The translations under genes were made by a program, and so were the position numbers. A stretch of 64,000 bases of DNA from Agelas oroides (lineage: Eukaryota; Porifera; Demospongiae; Agelasida; Agelasidae), in NCBI GenBank assembly GCA_949130485.1, contig OX422192.1:4720085-4784084 (forward strand), in the 5' to 3' direction. The stretch's first letter is position 1; each line of letters opens with the position of its first letter. The notes under the pieces were generated by a model. It saw nothing but the letters and a program-made list of their open reading frames with translations. It did not search any database and was not told the origin of the DNA. Shown here in pieces: positions 23,409 through 33,500 of the stretch.

Positions 23409-24806
23409 TTAGTTTGATCCTGTAGGTACACGGAGAGGTATGTATGTGCTAAACATGTTGTCAAAGTCTGTGCTAAAAGTATGTACATTTACCCTCAGTT
23501 TTTGTTGTAGTCTGCTAATCTCAGCATCTCTTTCTCGGAGTCTTTGCTGACCCTGGGCATGTCTAGCATCCATCTCTGCCTGCATGCGAACACAAATGGA
23601 TAATATGCCAGAACATGAGTTCAGATTCTGACTGTACACTAACCTGCAGTTGGTGAAGGTGAGATTGCACTGCAACCAGCTGCTCATCTGTCTGAATCTG
23701 TACACATGTAGAAGAGGCAACGAATACTGTTACGTAGAGTCACAATAAATAGTATTAGAGCACCTTACCTTCAATGTTTGCAGCTCTCTCTGCTGTCTGT
23801 TAATTTCAGCAGCTTTTACTTGAAGCTCCATGCCTTGTTGCTTTATTTGGCTATCCATCTGCTGAATCTGGCCATTCTTCTGCTGAATTTGGCCATTCTT
23901 CTGCTGAATTTGGTCTTCTTTCTGCTGGAGTTGAGTATCCTTTGTCTCAACCTGCACTTGTAGCCTTTCTCTTTCCTCCTATATTGTGTATAGTTTAGCA
24001 GAAAGGTCAGCAGTCAAATATATGTAATTATGTTATTTAAAGGGACTGAAACCGATAATAATTGGAAAGGAAAAACTTCCCTGAAGACAAATGTTTTGAA
24101 AAGCAGCTAGGGGAGGTCTGGGAGCACACCCCCCTAGCAAAATTATAGATGCTCTGAGATTGCTTCCGAGGCCATTTTTGGGCCAAAACACCCACTAGAA
24201 TAGTATAGCGATTTGCAGATTGGCAGCTAGACATAAACATGAAAGCCAGGCCAAGTGTGAACAATGCATTTCATGTCACCTGGGCAACTACAAATTTTTG
24301 AGTCTACACTCCAGGTACAATCGAATGATTGTGGATTTGAATGATGCTGCTGCTCAGCTAATGGCCAAATCCATGCTGCAAGTGGAAAAGGTTGTGAGTA
24401 TAGATAGTAGAGTGACAGTCACTTTACTATCTATGCCTATTAGTCTAGAGGCCCACCCCTCCATTTCCTATGCCTGTGACCCACCCAACGTACCCCTCCC
24501 ATTTAATAGCTCTACTTCCAAGTGACTTCACTAGCCCCACTGTTTTCTGCGCCAACAGAAAGTTCCACACCTACATGCAGCAACAAGGATGTGCTAGCCA
24601 CTGTTGGTGTTTCAAAACAACTACCATCACCAAGATGTGTACACCTTACCTGCATTTGCCGTAGATTATGTTGCATGTTCTCTGTCTGCCTGTCTTTCTC
24701 TTCCACCTCAGCCTCCTTGTTTTTGAGTGCACTCATCATAGCCACCTTCAACCTTGCCATTTCCACCTTCACCTGTTGCCTGCCAAACATTACCTCAATC
24801 TGGGGC
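23409..24806 (-). pseudogene. Coiled-coil exons of a decayed kinase-family gene
   Basis: Three exon-like blocks on the minus strand encode heptad-rich helices: about 24800-24653 (KVEMARLKVAMMSALKNKE), 23957-23770 (tandem QIQQKNGQIQQK segments) and about 23700-23500 (RERDAEISRLQQK). The first ends at a GTAAGG donor after QMQ. They directly follow the kinase C-lobe remnant at 24807-25060 on the same strand. A one-base frame break separates the kinase tail from the first coiled-coil block, so the gene is judged non-functional or wrongly assembled. The coiled coil would mediate oligomerisation. Confidence 0.6.
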
Positions 24807-26379
24807 TCACTGCCTCTAACTGCTGCATTAGCTCCTCAGCTGAAAGTCGTTGGGCTGGTTTGTTGTGCAGACACTGGCAAACCAGCTCCAAAAGAGGGTG
24901 TTGCTCTCCCAGTTGCTCACGGAGTGGCGACGCTCTACCTCAGAGCGCCCCAAGAGGCGTCCTGGATTGTCAGGGTCTGGGTAAGTGTGGGGAGGAGGGT
25001 GCTCGGAAACACCTGAGGGAGGTGCATGATCAGTCCAGTGTATAATATACGTTTCCAAGGCCAGTGCAAGCATGTATGCCCCATCAGGGTTTTATGTATC
25101 TTGACAGATAATTAGCTAGCTAGCTACTACTTTCTGAAATTTGACCAATTAAAAATTTCTTTTCCCCCTCACCAACATCAGTGTGGTTTTAGTCAGTTTA
25201 TGCTTCTGGTTTAATTTATTGATTTGGAAAACAATTTTGTGTAGTTATAGTTTCCCACTTTTACAATCATTTTAGTTTGTTATAGTTTCAATTACTCAAA
25301 CCCTTTACTAAAAGGTATTTAGTTATAGTTATCAGTAGAAAAAGGTAGTTTTCTGTTTTAGTTGGTTTCTTCATGGATGAATTAACTAAAATTATTGGCC
25401 AAACTAGAAACTATACCTAATTAAATGAAAATTTTTAGAGGCCATACTAAAGAAAGTTATAGTTAACACTGACCTCCTTTGCTGCATTTCAGTAGTAGTT
25501 TGGCTAGAGAATGGACTAGCTCACAAGTAGCATCTAATTCAGAGTTCTGGGAAAACATACCCAAGAACCACCATGCTTGCTTGTGAAGCACATTTTAGCA
25601 TGTGGCATGCACAGGAATGTAAACACTATACCAGTGGGAATCACTGCAAACAGTATTCATTGCACTGCACAATAATCAACTACCCTTTTCTGCTGTATAT
25701 TTCTGCCCCTTTTTTCTAACATACCAGACAACAACTTTTGTCATGTTCACCCTCAGTCAGGGCTATATCTTCACTACAAAGATGCTGTCTACCTACCCTC
25801 AATTCTTCTGACCTGTGTGAGGGTGAAGAGTGCAAGGTGGCCAAATGAGAAGATATCCAGTCGGGACTGTATTGTGAATTCTGATCAAATGATTCAGGCG
25901 GCATATACACATGTGTTCCTGGTACACGAGTGCCAACATTGATTGTTTGAGAGTGAGGGGTAGGCAAAGGGAAGTTTCCAGCAGTTCGTCCAGGCTACTC
26001 TCCACTCGCTCCATCACCAGAACTGGAAATGCTGATCCATCCAAGTAACACAGCCCCATGCAGGAACTGGACGATGTGAGGGTGACGCATTTCTGCCATT
26101 AGCTGCAGTGGCATCCGTCAAAAATTGACCGTACGTGACAGTTAGCGATAGTGTATACTACCCACCAATACTTACACTAGTTCTCCAGGTTATCTGGTAT
26201 TCCAAGTAGTACTTGTGCGCGATGTCAACTACGCCGGCATTGCCGTGCTCTAGTAGTGACTCGTGTAGGCGCTTGCCTGCGCACACCACTCTGTTCACCT
26301 CCAACTCTTCCACACTGCCGTATAGGAGCCCACACCTAGCTCTCTGCCCGTGGGGCGTACTCCGGGGAGCACGAAACAT
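24807..26379 (-). pseudogene. Decayed tyrosine-kinase-like protein kinase
   Basis: The order on the minus strand is kinase N-lobe (26379-26158: YGSVEELEV, VCAGKRLHESLL with the VAIK-type Lys), then MAEMRHPHIVQFL and, in a shifted frame, GLCYLDGSAFPVLVMERV (26110-25960). Next come the activation-segment end GTHVYMPPESF and, shifted again, RLDIFSFGHLALFTLTQV (25960-25790). The C-lobe end EQHPLLELVCQCLHNKPAQR lies at about 24900-24850. The catalytic loop (HRD) and DFG segment are missing between PLTLKQ and the PGTHVYMPPE block. At least three frame breaks and this deletion make it a pseudogene. The PGTxVYMPPE signature is typical of a kinase family expanded in sponges and cnidarians. Confidence 0.75.
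25080..25710. other. No gene recognised; AT-rich
   Basis: AT-rich stretch with repeated TTAGTTATAGTT-like motifs between two kinase blocks. It may be an expanded intron of the kinase pseudogene. Confidence 0.4.
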
Positions 26380-26534
26380 TGGAGCTCAGGGAATTTTGGA
26401 AAGCTTGTCTCCTGCCTGCCATTGTCGCAACAATAAGATGGGAAGTGTGTGGGGCACACATAGTACGGCTGGTAATTAATGTGTGCAGACTTTTAATTCT
26501 GTCAAGAATCTGGTGCTGAAAAATTAGTAGCAGT

Positions 26535-27595
26535 GAAAGTAAACAGTTTCTCAACATCAATGAGAGTAAACAGTTTCTCAACATCAATGCATGAAAGTAA
26601 AGTTTCTCAACATCAATGAAAGTAAACAGTTTCTCAACATCAATGAAAGTAAACAGTTTCTCAACATCAATGAGAGTAAACAGTTTCTCAACATCAATGA
26701 AAGTAAACAGTTTCTCAACATCAATGAAAGTAAAGCTTCTCAACATCAATGAGAGTAAACAGTTTCTCAACATCAATGAAAGTAAAGTTTCTCAACATCA
26801 ATGCATGAAAGTAAAGTTTCTCAACATCAATGAAAGTAAAGTTTCTCAACATCAATGAAAGTAAAGCTTCTCAACATCAATGAAAGTAAACAGTTTCTCA
26901 ACATCAATGAAAGTAAAGCTTCTCAACATCAATGAAAGTAAACAGTTTCTCAATATCAATGAGAGTAAAGTTTCTCAACATCAATGAGAGTAAACAGTTT
27001 CTCAACATCAATGAGAGTAAACAGTTTCTCAACATCAATGAAAGTAGAGTTTCTCAACATCAATGAGAGTAAACAGTTTCTCAACATCAATGAGAGTAAA
27101 CAGTTTCTCAACATCAATGAAAGTAGAGTTTCTCAACATCAATGAGAGTAAACAGTTTCTCAACATCAATGAAAGTAAACAGTTTCTCAACATCAAGAAA
27201 GTAAACAGTTCCTCAACATCAATGAAAGTAAAGTTTCTCAACATCAATGAAAGTAAAGTTTCTCAACATCAATGAAAGTAAACAGTTTCTCAACATCAAT
27301 GAGAGTAAACAGTTTCTCAACATCAATGAAAGTAAAGTTTCTCAACATCAATGAGAGTAAACAGTTTCTCAACATCAATGAGAGTAAACAGTTTCTCAAC
27401 ATCAATGAGAGTAAACAGTTTCTCAACATCAATGAGAGTAAACAGTTTCTCAACATCAATGAGAGTAAACAGTTTCTCAACATCAATGCATGAAAGTAAA
27501 GCTTCTCAACATCAATGAAAGTAAAGCTTCTCAACATCAATGAAAGTAAAGTTTCTCAACATCAAGAAAGTAAACAGTTTCTCAACATCAATGAA
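26535..27595. repeat. Long 25/27/29 bp minisatellite
   Basis: About forty units share AGTTTCTCAACATCAATG. A 27 bp form contains TAAACAGTTT, a 25 bp form lacks CA (TAAAGTTT or TAAAGCTT), and some units gain GCAT. The variant types are interspersed along the array. Many frames stay open on both strands solely because of the repeat. The array lies beside the start of the kinase pseudogene. Confidence 0.95.
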
Positions 27596-27735
27596 ATAGA
27601 AATGTAAACAAAGAGTAAATATAACAAATAATATGTAATGTTCCTCAGCATCAGCGAAAGAGTAGACCCATGCAACTTCATATACAACAATCACTACCTA
27701 CCTCCACACCTGCTGCCATAAACAATGAGCGTACC

Positions 27736-27777
27736 AAAAAAGTGTGAATTTCATACCACTGCTAATCATACCAGAAA
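27736..27777 (-). repeat. Isolated unit of the 21.5 kb minisatellite
   Basis: Read on the minus strand, CTGGTATGATTAGCAGTGG followed by a GAAATTCA stretch matches one unit of the array at 21512-21812, about 6 kb away and inverted. Confidence 0.65.
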
Positions 27778-27829
27778 GTGCTGTTGAATGACATGTTTGT
27801 GGCATAGCAGATTATAATGAACAAAAGGA

Positions 27830-28960
27830 CATATCTGATACCACCCAGTACACTCCCACAATACACCGCAAAATATGGAGATATAAGCATGCAGACTTTA
27901 ACAGTGCTAATGACCTCCTAATGGATGTAGACTTGGAGACTATTATTGATCCTAACGACATCCAATCGACTTGGTCAAATTGGAAGAAGATATTCCTAGA
28001 CATCATGGATGAATGCATACCTACATCTATTTTGTCCAACAGAAAAAATCTTCCATGGCTTACCAAGGACATAATCCAACTAATACATAAAAGGAACAAC
28101 CTCTTTAAAAAAGCAAAAGACTCTAATGTCAATCCCTTCACTGATTGAAAGTGCAACAAGCAACGAGGCAAAAGATAATGGGGACAAGGCAGAACTACTG
28201 AACCATACATTTGTCAGTCACTTCAATACCGCGCAAATGCCCATCAATCACACTGATATCCCACCAGTCAATCCAGAAGATTCCAGTGACAGCATTCTGT
28301 GTTCGGAAGAAGAGGTCTATAACCTCCTCCGTTCACTAGATACCACTAAGTCTAATGGAGACGATGAAATCTCAGCGATTATGCTCGTAAACACAGCTCT
28401 CAGTATCACTGAAGCAGTTAACAAGATGTTTAACCTATCTATCTCACTTGGCGAACTTCCTGATGAATGGAAAGTATCACATATTACTCCCATCCCAAAA
28501 CACGGAGACCACGCAAACCCATCCAACTACTTCCCAATTTCCTTACTTTCAATCCTAAGCAAACTTTTGGAAAAACATATGGCACAATTGCTTACTGAAC
28601 ACATGGTAGTACACAGTCCAATATCTCCTCATCAATGGGGGTTCTATAAAGGAAAATCAACTGCTGGTGCTCTGTCACTGGCAGTTGATCAATGGCACAG
28701 GCATCTTGAGGAAAGTAATGATATATGTACCGTGTTTTTTGACTACAGGAAAGCCTTCGACACAGTTCCACAGAGAAACTTACTGTCTAAATTGAATCCC
28801 TTGTTATTAACTCGTATGTACTGAGATAGTTGACCCATTATCTCTGTAAGCGTTTCCAATACGTATGTATTAATGGTTCAAACTCCAACAAACTACTCGT
28901 AACACCAGGAGTACCTCAGGGCTCTGTTCTGGGACCTACATTATTTATTATCTATATTAG
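27830..28960 (+). mobile_element. Non-LTR retrotransposon (LINE) fragment, RT fingers and palm
   Basis: A frame from about 27855 to 28146 (KIWRYKHADFN, KNLPWLTKDIIQLIHKRNNLF) is the linker between endonuclease and RT of a Jockey/CR1-type LINE. After a frame break with apparent loss of a segment, 28126-28824 encodes EKAELLN-like helix, NYFPISLLSILSKLLEKHM and RT motif A FFDYRKAFDTV. Motif B (TPGVPQGSVLGPTLF) follows in another frame at about 28902-28944. The element stops abruptly near 28960. No YxDD motif and no 5' endonuclease domain are present, so it is dead. Confidence 0.85.
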
Positions 28961-29175
28961 AGGATGCCCACCTTTTGCCTAGCTTTGTGACACACTTCTG
29001 AGATATGTTTGTTCCAAGAAAGGTTGGATGTTATCCAGACTCCAAGGTATTTGTAATTGTCCACTCTCTCAATGGTGACACAGTTTATTTGGAGTGGAGG
29101 CTGGGACTCCAGGAAAAGGTTTATTTGACATTTTCTGAAGTATGCACCTCCCAATTCTTAGATTGTGTGCTGTTT
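28957..29175 (-). mobile_element. Inverted LINE fragment, RT thumb
   Basis: Minus-strand frame with VDNYKYLGVWITSNLSWNKH and ISEVCHKARQKVGIL, a hallmark region just after the RT palm in Jockey/CR1-type LINEs. It abuts the plus-strand fragment tail to tail at about 28960. Confidence 0.8.
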
Positions 29176-29179
29176 GTGT

Positions 29180-30440
29180 GTACGTAGACACATTAATTTT
29201 GTTGCTCTGGTGATGCTCTTGCTATTGCATATTCACATGGTCTACTACCTAATGGCAAGGGTGACTTGTGATCCTTGCTTCACACAGTAACAGGAGGGGT
29301 AGAAAATCCAGAGATCCAGCTGGCAATCAAACCCGGTAAATTTTCCCACGACTTGCAGATCTTGAGCCTTGTACAAAGACTGAGGTATGTACACCATTAA
29401 CAAGCTATACCCATTAGCTACACATGTCTGGTAGCAGATTATTGATGAGCTACAAGCCACTTTGACAGTTTGGTCTTTTGCACTTAATTAGCTACTGCCT
29501 TGCTCCACTGCAGCACATCCCACGCGCCCACAGCGCTTTTTATAGAACAGCACTCAGTCTTTATTAAAAGTACAAACAAACTTCTCCCAAAGGCTTTGTG
29601 TGGTGTCCTTAGCTCATAAACCAGCTGAGGCTTGAGTACACTGAGCAAGTCCTGCATGGTAAGAACATAGTATCTAATGCCTTTGAATAATCAAAGATGG
29701 CATACTCTGTATAGCTTGCATACACCTAGTACATCCAGCCATAATCCTGGAACCTGACTGAGTATGTCCTATGCAAGAATGACTAACGGGTGGAGATTCA
29801 TTGCACATATAGTACAGAAACACTACTGGTCTTTTAGTTGTTAAAAAGTATGATTATACTTCTGATCCCTATTTACTAAAACTATAACTGAAGTTATTTT
29901 TCCTGTCTCGATTTACTAAAACTAAAGCTGAAACCAGGGTTCTCACATACTCCGCTTGACCGGTAAGAAACCTGCTCTCAGGTTTATTGCGCATGTACTT
30001 GTAGTATGTCCACCTGACGCAGATGGTTTTGCACCATTTGGTTAATTGCATGCAGCACCATTTGAATGTTGTGAATTTAAGTACGAGCATAATTATAACT
30101 TCCTAAATCCTGCCCACATGCAGCCATTACAAACCTAACTTCCCATGTAACAATTCAATAGCAGTGTGTAGAGAGCGCATTTCATACCCGCCTATTGAAT
30201 GATGTATCATTTAGAAGTAGATTTCTAGAAAGAACCCTAGCTAAAATGATTTCTTCTCGTCTCAATTTACTGAAACTATTACTGAAATGATTTCATTTGG
30301 TCACTATTTACTAAAACTAAAATTACAACAAAACCTAGTAACTAAAGCAACACTATGCTCAGAAGTATCTTAGAACACATTCACCATGCATGAGCATAAA
30401 TAGATACATAAGTACAGCATTCTAATAAGCAGTCAGTATG
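29180..30440. other. No gene recognised
   Basis: Region 3' of the large minus-strand gene. It contains repeated TTTACTAAAACTA motifs (about 29872-29925 and 30265-30320) that look like a decayed dispersed repeat. No ORF supported. Confidence 0.4.
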
Positions 30441-30566
30441 TCAGGTCCATTTTCCTTGGTAATCTTTTGCTTTCCTTGACAAGTGGATAGCCAGGTTGTT
30501 TAAGTGAGCAGACATTCTTTTCAGCTCCATCAATTCACTGCGGTTGTCATCAATTGTTTTCTTTAG
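30441..30566 (-). CDS. GTPase gene last exon
   Basis: 126 nt after a CTACTTGCAG acceptor, phase 0, ending in TGA at 30443-30441. Continues the coiled coil (LKKTIDDNRSELMELKRM). Confidence 0.8.
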   Translation of the reverse strand, partial: LKKTIDDNRSELMELKRMSAHLNNLAIHLSRKAKDYQGKWT

Positions 30567-33500
30567 CTGCAAGTAGATAGATGATATTCATTTAGAAGTC
30601 TTCAAGTACACCAACCAGACTCTTCATGAGAAAACAATGAAAGTTACATCAATATGACAATCAAGTCTAAACCACACCCCAAGATGCCCAAAGAACTTAT
30701 TGCCTTCACTATCACATGTACAAATACACTTGAGAGTTTAGTGCTACGTTGATTTACAGTATGGCTTTATCACAATGACTGAATCTTATAATTACCCTCA
30801 AGAAAGCTGTCAGAAATGAAAAGGGACGCCTCTTTCTATATACTCATTAGCCTAGAAGCTTATAATTACTCTCAAGAAAGAAGCTTATAATTACCCTCAA
30901 GAAAACTGTCAGTAATGATTCTTTTATCAAGGCACGCCTGTTTCTACTCATTAGCCCAGCCTGACATGTTCTAGATAGGCTATATAATGTATGGCTCAAT
31001 ACATGCCACAATACTGGCGATTTTAAGGGGGAAGCTGCAAGATTGCATAACTCACATATACGTCATATGACTAGGTTGATATACTGCACATTAAAATTTT
31101 TTGCAGGGTACATACATCTAAAAAGTAATTTTTGTGACTTGCAATAGTGTGGTATGTGCGACACATACTAAAGCATGCAGCACACATAAGTTTTCATGAG
31201 TGCAGACCAACTCGCCATGTAGTGCATGAAAGTTGTCTTGGATCACTTCTCACTCAAATCAAAAATTTTCCAAGGGGAGCATGCCTCCAGAACCCCCTAA
31301 AGTATGTTGTGGCCCCCTCTGCTTGTTCACCTTAGAGTTTCCAGTGTACAGCAATGATTTCATACGTAAACATATGAGCAGGAAAATCCCTTGTGGAGTT
31401 GCTATGATGGGTGGTATAGCACCACTTTCCAACACTAGTAATAAATTATTCATTCATGTGTTACGTGCACCTTGATACTTACAAAGTATGCACTTAGATT
31501 GGATGTCCATTGCTGTTATGGGTTGTGTGAGTTATATTGCATTAGAGGCAACAATTTATTCTCGGACTGATATATTTTCGGACCGCAGACTTCAAAGGTC
31601 TAAGCACGGTAGCAACTGTGCCAGATCATCAGAGAACAAGACATGCTAGCACTGGGATAGTTCTCGATACCTGAAAATACTGTAGTATGCGGGGATAGAA
31701 AATCACGTCCGAAAATACATTGTAAAAACAACGCGTAACTTTTTTTCGGCCTCCTTCAAAAGGAAAGACTATAGTTGTTGCCCTCCCATTGGTCTTGCCT
31801 ATGAGCCCATACCATACTGCAGCAGTTGCCAAAGACTGTTTGGAGTTGAATTTTATTATCAAACATTAGCCCATCTTTCCTACTTCTTGTGTCTGCTTGA
31901 CCTCTGTGCACGCAACAAGGGTGCAACATTTCTTAAGTGTCCGAGTATTAATTAGTGCCTCTACAGGAATCCTTTAAGTTTGCATCCTGGGGTATAATAA
32001 TGACTGCATAATTTGATGCTATATGGGGGTATCAAGGAGCTAGTGATGTTGTCTCAGTATGGATGTGGCTTGTTGGAACTAACAAAAGGGTGCTCTTATT
32101 ACGGTTCTTCTTTTCCCTGTAACTTTCTTCATTCCTGATGACATACTCCTGTAGGGCCTAAGATAAAGTTTATTGCATTACATTACCTTCTTCAGTTCTT
32201 TTCTTTGCTTGTCAATATTTTCCTTGAACTCTGAATCAAAGGATGTCAATCGTGTCCTGGTTTCACGGCAGTACTGATCATAAAAGTACTACAGTAACAA
32301 AAAAAAATGGACAGTGATAATGACTTTAAGTCCATTACACACTGCTTCATATGAAAATGATGTAGGTGAGTCAGGCCATTGCTATGTTAATTGTCTCTTT
32401 CTAGCAAATAAGTACAGTTCTTCTATTGAACACTTAATGTAATACTGATGAAATATTCAGATGCCTTTATCATGATGAGAGAGTTGAAACGAGTTTCTGT
32501 CTTTGATGAAAATGCCACTGTTTGGAGATGGCTGCTTTTGAACTTCACTGATTGATGGCCTTCATGTGTGCAATTTTGAATTATTGTACAGCTGGGTTCA
32601 CAGCATGGTAGCCATAATCAACCCTTGTCTGCAGGCTATGCCCTCTGACCTCTAGATAGTTTGTGAACATGAATCCCATGCTACCATTATAACTGTTTTG
32701 AAATTTATTTTGTCATGCCTAAAATTGGGAGCATCTGCGCTCACTCAGCCATAAGTTTTTAACATAAAAAAAAAATGTACAACAACCTGAGTTATGCAGT
32801 CACCTTGACTGTACGTTCCTTGATGTTGACAAAGTATGTGTCACATTGATTCTCAAGAAACTCTTGCAAGGCTTTGATTGTTTCCTCCAGTTCATCATTC
32901 CACTTCCTGTCAATAATCAATTTGTTGGATGAACATCAGGATATTTGGAGTCATAGCATGTAGTTACGTTTATGTTACACAGGCATGCACCACCTATAAA
33001 CTAATACTGTACATAACCAGACCCAATTGTTTGTGCATGCACAATGCTCAAGTAAACTTCAAATCCCAAGCTCGATGAAATTGTTGATTCCAAGCTTAAT
33101 TTTGAGGCTTGTATCTTGATTATGACTGATACAGGGGAGTTTTCTATAGTGCGAAAGGCACCTTGCCACTCAAAAGAAACATAAGGATTGCACAATTTTT
33201 GATGTGATTTTGCACCTATACTAAAGCACCCATAAGTATTTGCACATACAAATGTAAGCACTAGAGTGTGTGTATTGTACAGTATGAGACCAGACCTGTA
33301 ATATTCACTTGGTTGTGGAGCATTTCGGGATTTGTCACTTGAATTCTCATCACTTGATTGTGCAGCACTGCTGGAGTCATGAATTGAATTCCCAATCTCT
33401 TTTCCACTTGCTTGTGTAGCACTGCTGTTATTAGAGTTTCCAATATTGTCTCTACTTGACTTCGGACTGGCATTGATTGATGATTGACCGCTTGGATTCA

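Noticed and set aside
26336..27540. Repeat proteins on both strands of the minisatellite
   Set aside because: Open frames on both strands follow from the 27 bp period lacking stops; 25 bp units break the frames.
26535..27595. CRISPR-like array
   Set aside because: Units are contiguous without unique spacers and the DNA is eukaryotic; it is a minisatellite.
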